In this document: in pieces, positions 47,655 to 56,597 of the stretch
Numbering within the stretch: position 1 is the first letter of the stretch
How the letters are laid out: every line of letters begins with the position of its first letter
Assembly: GCF_945859705.1 (NCBI RefSeq)
Contig: NC_079135.1
Coordinates: 17,362,501 to 17,426,500, forward strand
Direction of reading: 5' to 3'
DNA from: Episyrphus balteatus
Lineage: Eukaryota; Arthropoda; Insecta; Diptera; Syrphidae
DNA length: 64,000 bases
The notes under the pieces: generated by a model
The model's input: only the letters and a program-made list of their open reading frames with translations
Database searches by the model: none
Told to the model about the DNA's origin: nothing
Translations under genes and position numbers: made by a program

Positions 47655-49945
47655 TGGCGCCCAATGCGAAACCCTTTTCCATGGCTTAGATGAAATTTCT
47701 ATGTATCATTATCAACTTTGAATACATTTTCAAAATAATCTAATGATTTTATTTGTCTTTTTATTATCAAATTAAAAAAATATTATAAAGAATTTTCTTT
47801 TATCACCGGAAATGGCGCCCAATGTGAACTCAGTCTACGATCAGTTCGAATTTCTGAAGAATTTTAATGAAATGGCCTGTTAGATCAAATAATCCAATTA
47901 CATTACCTACAGGAAGTTTAAACAGAATAATCAATCCTAGGTTGCAAAAAGGTACAGGTACTGGATGACCTAGTGGGCAAATATAATTTAGCAGGTCAGG
48001 AGTTCACATTTCCACCACCTTTTTTGTATAATTTGGTCATTAATCAAACAAAGCTTCATACTTCAGTCAATGATAAAAAATTTCAACTAAAGTTAAATTT
48101 TTTTCCTATTTGCTAAAGTTTCTAATATATAATGGCGCCCAACATGAAACATAAAATGAAAATATACTTAAGCTTATTGAGTTGATTTAGAAGCTCTTCT
48201 TCTCAAATGGTAAATAAGTTATATTTCAGACAAGTACTCGAGTCTATTGAGGATTGCTGTGACACGGTTAATCCAAAAATGTTAGTATGTATTTTCAAAA
48301 TCACAAAAATCTCATGATCTAATGGGTTTTCTATTAGTTTGCTTAAGGTTACAAAATTCAACTATTATACATAATACTTTTAAATTCCAAAAGATTAAGA
48401 AATAAACAGATAAAAGAAAATATTATTACAATTAAAGACAAAGAGAGAGACTAGTCGGATTGGAAACTTCTGGATGGAGACTGCAATTCGCACTCGCTTG
48501 TAAGCCTCACTATAAGAATTGATTAACATCTACAGAAGACCTAATAGGACGCTATACTTTGCAAGAGGCTTGTATTTCTATTTATATTCCACAGAAAATG
48601 GCGCCCAATATGAAGTCTATTCTATTTTCCGCTGGATTGCAAATGCAACTTAAGAAGCAATAAAGACCTTAATTAGGCCCTTAAAAGTCACTTAACTTTG
48701 CAAGGTCCCTGGTTTTCTATTTCTTTTCCACAGAAAATGGCGCCCAATGTGAAGTCTATTCTATTTTCCGAAGGATTGCAAATGCACCATAAGAAGCAAT
48801 AAAGACCTTAATTAGGTCCTTAAAAGGCACTTAACTTTGCAAGGTCCCTGTTTTACTATTTCTATTCCACAGAAAATGGCGCCCAATGTGAAGTCTATTC
48901 TATTTTCCGAAGGATTGCAAATGCACCATAAGAAGCAATAAAGACCTTAATTAGGTCCTTAAAAGGCACTTAACTTTGCAAGGTCCCTGTTTTACTATTT
49001 CTTTTCCACAGAAAATGGCTTCCAATGTGAAGTCTATCCTATTTTCCGCTGGATTGCAAATGCACCATAAGAAGCAATGAAGACCTATATAAGGTAATTA
49101 AAGGGCACTTAACTTTGCAAGGTCCCTGTTTTACTATTTCTATTCCACAGAAAATGGCGCCCAATGTGAAGTCTATTCTATTTTCCGAAGGATTGCAAAT
49201 GCACCATAAGAAGCAATAAAGACCTTAATTAGGTCCTTAAAAGGCACTTAACTTTGCAAGGTCCCTGTTTTACTATTTCTTTTCCACAGAAAATGGCTCC
49301 CAATGTGAAGTCTATCCTATTTTCCGCTGGATTGCAAATGCACCATAAGAAGCAATGAAGACCTATATAAGGTAATTAAAGGGCACTTAACTTTGCAAGG
49401 TCCATGTTTTACTATTTCTTTTCCACAGAAAATGGCACCCAATGTGAAGCCCATTTTATTTTGCAATGGATTGTAAACGCCACCATAAGAAGTTTTAAAT
49501 ATTTAAATGAGTTTCTATTCCACAGAAAATGGCGCCCAATGTGTACCCCAATCTATGTTCCGCTAGATTTTATGGGAACATTTATAAATTATGATTTTTT
49601 GACCCTAAAAAATAAAAATTTTTATATTTGCTCAATTTAATTTTCATATTTTTTTTTTTTATTTTGTATAAAAAATGGCGCTCAACGTGATACTGAAATT
49701 ACAAAAAAAAATATGTGGTTTAGGATGTTTTAGGAGAATTTTGTATATATAGGCTGAGATTTTGGGAAGAGGCAACCAATCATCCACAGCTAGGGAGAAA
49801 TGTAGTTAATTTGAACAAAATAAAGCAAAATATCCTTTCACGCAAGATTCAAGATGTAATAACATTGACATTCAAAATAAAGTTATAGTTGATCTCTAGG
49901 CTCATTTTTGATGTGTTTATCATAAGTGGCGCCCAACTTGAAGCT
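47655..49945 (+). repeat. Array of TGGCGCCCAAYGTG (tRNA-Lys PBS-like) repeats
   Basis: AATGGCGCCCAAYGTGAA-like motifs begin (at the T of TGG) at 47655, 47813, 48133, 48599, 48738, 48877, 49016, 49155, 49294, 49433, 49530, 49676 and 49927, plus 43055. Outer copies are spaced irregularly and are unrelated outside the motif neighbourhood; inner copies form the 139-bp tandem block. TGGCGCCCAACGTG is the complement of the 3' end of animal tRNA-Lys(CUU) including CCA, the primer-binding site of many retroelements. No LTR pair, gag or pol reading frame accompanies it. Alternatives are an unrelated satellite in which the match is chance, or an amplified retroelement leader. Confidence 0.85.
48557..49450 (+). 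repeat. 139-bp tandem repeat block with higher-order dimer
   Basis: Seven motif starts from 48599 to 49433 are exactly 139 bp apart. Each unit ends TTACTATTTCTTTTCCACAG and continues AAAATGGCGCCCAATGTGAA; the following 63-66 bp form a small frame of 21 codons beginning MAPNVKSILFS and ending HHKKQ with TAA or TGA. Units 3 and 5 (48877 and 49155) are identical as far as I can read, and units 4 and 6 are nearly so, revealing a 278-bp dimer duplication. The last unit (49433) is decayed. Whether the mini-frame is translated is unknown. Confidence 0.93.
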
Positions 49946-51405
49946 TCAAAACATTTAAATAAACATTTTTTGTTACTATTCATTCTTCATTTAATTCATT
50001 TACATACCTATGTCAAAAAATAATCTAAGGATCAAATTCAATCCTCTATATCACAAGACATCAAAGTTCAAATTCCTTTGATATAACATGATTAATATCT
50101 TTTCAATAAAATCAACCTAATCTCTTTATCTAAAAAAAAAAATCCCTATTTTTTTTTCTTTTTGTATGCTTTTGAATTATTTATAGTCATATATCAAGTT
50201 GTTGTGACGACTAAATCACCCATTCTCAGTTTACCTTAAAGCCCTGCCTTTTAATTACTCCTTATAAATTGCAAACAGCATGTAATTAAAATTAACACAA
50301 CTGCCAACCAACCTACCAAACCAACACAACCCCTTGAACCACTAGCATATTGCATGTGTGAATAAGAACAGAAAACAGAAAAAAAAAAGATATAAAAATT
50401 CACTTGCCATGCACATTCACAGGAAGGTAACAGAGAAAGAAGAAAAAAAATGTCTGCATTATGATTAAACATGGCAGGACAACTCTACACTACAACTTTA
50501 CTACTCTACTTTACCTTCACTCTCTTTGGATGCCGTGTGCGCTTTGCAAAGTGTTTTAGTCAATAGCCACACTAAATGAGTTGTCACCTGACACTTTGTA
50601 CGACATTAATCGAGAAAAACGAGAAAATAATAAGTTAATAGGAATTATAGAGTGAGAGAGAAAGAGAGTGGAGAGTTTTTTTGTTCTAGACTTTCACACA
50701 GTTTAGCTTTATCGTAAAAAAAAGAAAAAATGGACAAAACGAGGCTGTCAACTGATTGACGTTTTTTATATCGCGTTTTAAGCATAAGTAGTTTGTACTC
50801 ACTTAATATACCTTACCCACCGCTGTTGGCTGTGCTCGTGTGATTTACATCTTGCAATTTGTTAAATTACAAAAGTGTAAACACAGCCTAATGGACGGTT
50901 GTCACGGAAATCGTTGTAAAGTGCCGACACTAAATAATTTTAATTAGACAGTCAACTTGAAAATCGTGTGGCTAATAAATAAGTGTTGCTTAAGGGTGAC
51001 AGAGGAGGACAGAAGAAGGACAGATTGGAGGTGTGTCCGTTCTCTCTAGTGTATTGATATTGACAAATGATTAATTTATATACGGCGAGTTCAATGTAAT
51101 TAACTGTATCATCCTACTGGAACGCGATTGTTGCTTTTGTGGCATTAATCATGTTGCTAAAAGAGAATCTCGCTGTCATGAGGTTCTGTAAAAGATACAA
51201 GAAGAATTTGTAACTTAATGAAATAAAATAAAGATTGTTGGAATCTAAAGGAGTTATGTTTTGGTGTTATTAAAATTCTGAAAAAAAAATGTTTAAGATT
51301 TTAAGGCGTTCATTGGGGTGTATGTGTAACATTTTATTTTTTTAATTACTTCTAAATGAGACCAAAAAAACACTAGAAAGAAATAAATAAATAAACCGTA
51401 TGGTG
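49946..51405. other. Noncoding island
   Basis: Unique-looking DNA; the part from 50.2 to 51.2 kb is more balanced in composition. No gene recognised; frames are under 75 codons. Confidence 0.35.
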
Positions 51406-51473
51406 GCATAACCCTTCTTGTTTCTATAAAGTAATACAGATGCTAATGTTACTTTTATAAGGCTTCCCGACAA

Positions 51474-51544
51474 ACAATTTTGGTTCTATAAAGCTTTACA
51501 GATGCAATTGTTGCTTCTGTAAAGCATTATAGATGCAAAATTGT
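51474..51544. mobile_element. Small hairpin MITE (same family as 37.8 kb)
   Basis: The left arm CAATTTTGGTTCTATAAAGC then TTTACAGATGCAA pairs with the right arm TTGCTTCTGTAAAGCATTATAGATGCAAAATTG, leaving a tiny loop. A diverged additional arm (TTTCTATAAAGTAATACAGATGC) lies at 51420-51443. The arms match the hairpin at 37780-37830. It would form an approximately 33-bp stem if transcribed. Confidence 0.75.
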
Positions 51545-51545
51545 T

Positions 51546-52100
51546 AGTAGTATTTCATATAATTTCTAGTAAGTAAATCTTTTATATTTTAACCATAATT
51601 TATTCTGCAACTCTTATTTCGAGCAAATACTCTGAAGTACCTAAATTAAAACTTTTTTTTAACAGTGCTTATACCAATATTTCAATAGAATTAAAAGTTT
51701 TTAAATGTAATACTAACCAAATTAAATAAATACATACTTACAAATGCTTACCTCTAAACTATGGTCAGCTTCAAAATAAAAATATGCTTATTTAGTTTAG
51801 TTCTAAGAAGTAATGTTAGGTACATTCATAAGGAATACTTTTTAAGCTCTTAAAAACAAAGTTTTATTTAAATTATAATATTGCTTTCATTCTTTTAACG
51901 AGAATATGGTTGATTTGTTTTTAATTGAGGGGTAAATACAATTTATTTGGTAACAAATGATAGTTCTATAACAGTTGTCCATACTTGAACAAAATACTGC
52001 AAATCCCATAATTATAACAATGGTGTCGACTTACTTCATGTTTGATGCAACATGAATATCCATAAGTGTACTGTACACTCATAGTCATATATTCACTTTA
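51546..52100. other. AT-rich noncoding DNA
   Basis: No gene or recognised repeat. Confidence 0.35.
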
Positions 52101-53090
52101 TAAAATTCAGTGAAATTTTGCGAATAACTATTTTTGAATAGAAAATAGTTAAAAATGACTATTATAATAGTCACATGCCACAGCAAAATAGTTACAAGTA
52201 ACTATTTTGTATAGTTACAGAAAACTCTTGTAGAAGCGTGCCAGTGCGAGTACAAGTTTCAAGCCGTGTGTGGTACAAAAATGGAGACTTTTGTTTAAAA
52301 TTAATTAAACCTGTTGTTCGTTTAATTCCTTTTAAACAAAAGTCTATATTTCCAAGGAAAAACAGTGTCAAATCATACAAATTTTTTTCAGGGTATTGTT
52401 TCAAATAAAAGTATATTATTATAATTAATTTATTATTAATAATTATATTAATTGTTCAAATTAATCAACTAATTTTTTAGTGAAACAAAAACCAATTATG
52501 AACGGGGAGAGCAAGCTACCAAATTCCGCGAGCCCTTATTATTTTGGCTCATCAGCATATTTTGTTTGAACCCCATTACTTTTGGGACATTGTATAAAAA
52601 ACGATTCTTAAAAAAAAAAAACTATTTAATAACAATTCTTTCATTTTTACCGACTTTAAAAAAGGAGGAGGTTTTCAATTCGTCTGTATTTTTTTTTTGT
52701 TTTAGTGTCCCTGTTCCCCTGTAAAAAAAAAATGTATTGTATATAGTCCCTTAGCCCCTTTCCCTCCATCTGACTATTTAAATAGTCACAAAAAGCTATT
52801 TTAATAGTTAAATTATTATTACTAATTGGTGGGCTATAGGTCATTCTTTTATTTTCTAATGCTTAAAGTTCGTTCCAGTCAACGTTTGAGGTATGAATAA
52901 ACCCTTCTTTCAGGACTAATATTTAAAAAACTTTAAAACCTCCCAACATTCGTTTTATACAACTGCTTGTCCATTTTTATATGGTAGGTATATTATTTTA
53001 AAACTCAATAACAGAAGTCTTGCTAAAGTTGTAAAGTTTTTTAAATATTAGTCCTTAAGGGACTGAAAACCTGAAACGTTAACTGGTACG
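52100..53090. repeat. AATAGTCAC/TAACTATTTT repeat, left part, with embedded insect repeat motif
   Basis: Motifs such as AATAACTATTTT, GACTATTATAATAGTCACA and CTATTTAAATAGTCACAAAA recur at 52125-52225 and 52775-52830 and again at 54990-55060 and 55255-55305. This suggests one old AT-rich element now split by later insertions. At 52650-52690 the sequence CCGACTTTAAAAAAGGAGGA followed by GGTTTTCAATTCG resembles a motif common in insect dispersed repeats. Confidence 0.55.
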
Positions 53091-53575
53091 ATCTTTAGCG
53101 GGTTGGGGTCAAAATGCCGGGGTCAAAATTCCTTTGTCAAAATTCTGCTTGTCAAAATTCTGCTTTTCAAAATTCTGCTTTCAAAATTCGGTTTTTTAAA
53201 AATCTGTTTTTCAAAATTCTGCTTTTCAAAATTTTGCTTTTCATAATTCAGTTTTACAAAATTCTGCCAACAATTAAAATTTTGTAAAATCATCTTCTAG
53301 CTAAATTTGCTGCCTATTTGAGATTACTTACTTACAGTACTTTGTCAATTTTTTGTAATATTCATATTTTTTTGACAAATCAATTAATTTAAAAATATTG
53401 AAAAAAGGTTTTTAATGATAATTATCTTCGAAAAATAATAATTGAACATTATTTAATTAGTCAAATATAAATTGATATTCAAAACATTAAATAAGAAAAG
53501 TTATATACGTTATCACACAACATCGTTCCTAAAACTGGTTTTCAATTCGTATAGATGTGAGTTATAAGAAAGTCA

Positions 53576-53718
53576 GGGGTCGAATTACGGCATACGATTA
53601 CGATCATACGTTAACGTATTGACGCTTTATGTCTCTATCTTTTTCTACTAATTAAATAAAGACAGCAATAGTCAAAACGTTCACGTATGATCGTAATCGT
53701 ATGCCGTAATTCGACCCC
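53576..53718. mobile_element. MITE with GGGGTCGAATTACGG TIRs
   Basis: GGGGTCGAATTACGGCATAC continues GATTACGATCATACG and is mirrored by CGTATGATCGTAATCGTATG then CCGTAATTCGACCCC at the right. The terminal inverted repeats are about 35 bp in a 143-bp element with no coding potential. TSD not resolved (AGTCA versus AGTAC flanks). Superfamily unknown. Confidence 0.85.
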
Positions 53719-53835
53719 AGTACTCTTAGTAGTTTGAAAATTATTTTTGATGGTTAAACAACAAGCAGTAAAGAAAATACCAACCTAAAAAAACATTACT
53801 GAGGTGTATTTTAGTATAGTAAACGCATATGCTAT

Positions 53836-54783
53836 GAAAATAAAATGCACGACTGGGTCGCACGAACTTGATCTTAGAGTTAAAGTTGCTTAAATTTTTA
53901 AGACTTTTTATATAGAAATTTGGAAAAAAAATAAAATTCGTTTTTAAAAAAAAATAAAATAAAATCTAAAATTAAATTGCCCTCCAAAACAAGTATGCAG
54001 TTTTGATTGATATATTAACATGCATTTTTAGAAAAAAAAAATTTAAAATCGTTAGAGCCGTTTTTAAAAAAAACTAATTTTTTATAAATAATTTTTTGGA
54101 AAAAAAGTTTTAAAATAAAATTGGTATGCCATTTTGTAGAAATCACTAATCAACATCTAAAACCAAAATTTCAAAAAAATTCAATATCTCGTTTTCGAAA
54201 ATTTGATTTTTGATAAATTTGATTTTTCGAAAAAAAATTTTCAAAATTTTTTTTAAATATTATTTTTGGTTTATATTTAAATTATATAAATGCTTCTTCA
54301 CAAAAAGTTTCGTTGAAATCGAATAAGCAGTTTCGGAGATAATCGGATTTGAAAAAAAAACCGTTCTATGGCAGGTACCGTTAATAATGATTTTCAAAAA
54401 AAAAAATTTTCATTGAAAGATAGACCTTTGCTTAAAACTAACATTTGAATTTTTTAAACAAAATCGTTAGAGCCGTTTTCGAGATATTTCAATTTTACTT
54501 AAATCGGTATATGACAAGTACCGTTGTTTTTGGTCCAAAAAAAATAATTCCAAAAACCCCTCCGGAGAGTTGCCAAATGACGCTACATACCAAGTTTGAC
54601 ATTAATCGGTCCATCCGTTTAGGCTGTAGCTCCTTATACAGACAGACAGACAGACGGACTTCCGGGACCCACTTTTTTGGCATTGTCTACCATCGTAATG
54701 TCATGGAAAAATGTTATCTCAACTTTTTTTTTTGTACGAATGCATAACTTGATATATAGTAGGTACCTATATCGCAAGTAAAA
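53836..54783 (-). mobile_element. repA copy, minus orientation, apparently near full length
   Basis: Begins AAAATGCACGACTGGGTCGC, contains ATCGTTAGAGCCGTTTTT blocks, CTATGGCAGGTACCGTTAAT, ATCGGTCCATCCGTTTAGGC, GACAGACAGACAGACGGACT and CATTGTCTACCATCGTAATG, and ends near ATATCGCAAGTAAAAA. It is the best reference copy in the window. Because it lies inside the foldback element it transposed after it. Confidence 0.85.
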
Positions 54784-54943
54784 AAGCAGAATTAGCAGAA
54801 TTTTTTTGTTAAAATATATGCTGTCAGATTTGAAAAGCATAATTTTGAAGGACAGAATAGAAAAACAAAAAGAGAATTTTCTTAAAAAACTGAATTTTCT
54901 TGAAAAAAGCAGAATTTTAAAGTCAGAATTTTGACCCGTTCCC

Positions 54944-55062
54944 AACTTTAGCGTTAGAAAATACTTAATCAAAAAGGTCACGAAATAAGGAATAGTTATT
55001 TTAACAGAATTGACTATTTACTTCGATTGACTATTAAAATAGTCACAAAATAACTATTTAAA
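54944..55062. repeat. AATAGTCAC repeat, right part
   Basis: AATAGTTATTTTAACAGAAT and ACTATTAAAATAGTCACAAA continue the element interrupted at 53099. It ends at the MITE starting at 55063. Confidence 0.5.
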
Positions 55063-55251
55063 AGCCCTGTTCCTTTGGGAGGTGGCAAAGTACTACTAGT
55101 AGTTTACTATAGCGATTTCCAATGAAACGCACTTTCAACGAATTCAATACAAATCGTATCTACTCGGGAAGAAGAGCATGAGTAGATGATTGTACTAGAT
55201 TAACCAAAACATCTACTATTAGTAGACTACCACCTGCAATGGAACAGGGCT
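55063..55251. mobile_element. MITE with AGCCCTGTTCC TIRs
   Basis: AGCCCTGTTCCTTTGGGAGG at the left corresponds inverted to CCACCTGCAATGGAACAGGGCT at the right; ACTACTAGTAGTTTACTA and ACTATTAGTAGACTAC are an inner mirrored pair. 189 bp, noncoding. Flanks are A-rich, so the TSD cannot be read with certainty. Confidence 0.8.
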
Positions 55252-55766
55252 AAAATAGTTATCCCAATTTTAACTATGAAAATGTTAAAAAATAGTTAAA
55301 AATTATCATTTTTTTTCTCTGAGGTAAATAATTCCCTTTCTCTCCAGCACAGTTTGCATGTGAAAAACAGTAAACAAGTTCTTTTTACACGCATTCTGCA
55401 TCATATTTATCTAATAGAAAAAAGTAGGTAGGTAATTGCTAAATGCAAATACTGACTTCACTTTTTAATTTTTCTATTCCTATCCGATAAATAATTGAAC
55501 GCAGCTCCAACATGCGGTTGCAGCTTAAACTACAATACTAGAAATATGTAACGTATCTCTGAACGCCTTACGTCTATTTCCAATTGTACTAGAAGAGTTG
55601 TTGGTTCGTGTCCGCACTAAATTACCATCAACTGTCAAAAACATATGTTTTCATATTTTTCCCTTCATGTGCTATGTCGATTATTCAACTTGTTTTGAAA
55701 TAAAAAAAATTGTTCCATCATCCACAAGTTTACCGAAAAAACTAAATTAAATAATCATAAATAAAA
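55252..55766 (+). promoter_or_regulatory. Upstream region of the TMEM70 gene
   Basis: 515 bp between the MITE and the start codon. Repeat remnants end near 55310, after which the sequence is unique. No TATA box at a convincing position and no element I can name; the promoter and 5' UTR of the following gene presumably lie here. The start codon context is AAATAAAAATGATT. Confidence 0.45.
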
Positions 55767-56515
55767 ATGATTGCTCTACGAACTCTTCTACCCGGTGTTC
55801 GTCAATTCATAATAAATCCAGCAATCCCCAACAAATCCAGCTTACTCAACCAATCACTAAAATGTTACTCCTCCAGTAAACTACCATCAATCAAAAACAA
55901 ACAACTTACTCGCACATTTGCATCCGACACAAATCCCGATGAAACTTTAATATATCAAGGCTCATTGGCACCTCGAATGAAAGCAGTCAAAGTATTCTCA
56001 CTAACAACAAGTCTAACTGGACTTGCCGCTCAACCAATTTTAATGGAACAAGGAATGAAAATTGGTGGAACTGGAATGGCAGTTGCACTCTGCACTGTTG
56101 CCGGATTCTTTACATTCGTAACACCTTTACTTTTGCATTTCATCACAAAGAAATATGTGACAGAGATTCATTATAATGCCAAAACCGATGAATACATTGC
56201 GACAACAATATCGATTTTATTGTTTAAAATTAAGGTAAAAATAAATGAAAATTCAAGATGATTCGTCTTTATTAATGTTTTATTTGATAGACAAAGTTTA
56301 GGCCAAGTGATGTCAAGGTCCCTGATGTCCCTGGAATGTTTACATCCTTCAAGGTCAAGGACAAACCTCTTTTTGTCGAACCAACTCTGTTTGAGAATAC
56401 CGACCATTATGTAAAAATCATGGGCTTTGACAAACCAATCGACTTTAAACTCGACCTACAACCGGACGACTCCGCCGGAAACAAATCCCCTCCCAGTCAC
56501 AACAAAGACAAATAA
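55767..56515 (+). CDS. TMEM70: TMEM70 homologue, mitochondrial ATP synthase assembly factor
   Basis: Two exons: 55767-56234 (156 codons) and 56291-56515, joined in phase 0 across a 56-nt GT..AG intron (GTAAAAAT...TTTGATAG). The product has 230 residues. Residues 1 to about 50 are rich in Arg/Ser/Leu and lack acids, as in a mitochondrial presequence. Two hydrophobic helices follow (about 73-93 and 100-126), the membrane hairpin of the TMEM70 family. The matrix-side C-terminal domain carries the conserved DVKVPDVPGMFTSF stretch (about 162-176) and HYVKIMGFDKP. Known TMEM70 acts in the inner membrane to help assemble ATP synthase (c-ring). The stop overlaps an AATAAA (56511-56516). The gene is complete and appears functional; the converging SANT gene ends 82 bp away. 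Confidence 0.92.
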
Positions 56516-56516
56516 A
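56511..56516 (+). promoter_or_regulatory. Polyadenylation signal of TMEM70 gene
   Basis: AATAAA spans the TAA stop codon. It is the first canonical signal on this strand, so the 3' UTR is likely very short. On the opposite strand AATAAA at 56541-56536 serves the converging gene, so the two 3' ends probably overlap. Confidence 0.6.
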
Positions 56517-56535
56517 ATTATCAAGTTATTTTGTT

Positions 56536-56541
56536 TTTATT
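56536..56541 (-). promoter_or_regulatory. Polyadenylation signal of the SANT-like gene
   Basis: AATAAA on the minus strand about 57 nt after the stop codon (56600-56598), inside a roughly 75-nt T/C-rich 3' UTR. Confidence 0.6.
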
Positions 56542-56597
56542 TTAAGAGAAATAAGAAAGAAAGAAAAGAAAAACAATTTTAAGACTTTTTTTTTTCA

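Larger units (their letters stand above)
53100..54943. mobile_element. Second foldback element (CAAAATTCTG family), itself invaded
   Basis: The left end GGGTTGGGGTCAAAATGCCG is followed by eight or more TCAAAATTCTGCTT-like iterations (53120-53270). The right end carries inverted iterations AGCAGAATT... and finishes GTCAGAATTTTGACCCGTTCCC. Flanks ATCTTTAGC (53091-53099) and AACTTTAGC (54944-54952) are a 9-bp duplication with one mismatch. Ends match the 4028-4418 copy. It is longer (1.84 kb) because a MITE (53576-53718) and a repA copy (53836-54783) lie inside. Confidence 0.88.

Noticed and set aside
47655..49945. Annotation as an LTR retrotransposon or provirus
   Set aside because: Only PBS-like motifs recur; no LTR pair, polypurine tract, gag, pol or env reading frame exists.
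55767..56261. Single-exon reading of the TMEM70 gene (164 codons)
   Set aside because: The last eight codons read into a 56-nt intron; splicing at 56234/56291 restores the conserved C-terminal domain in frame.
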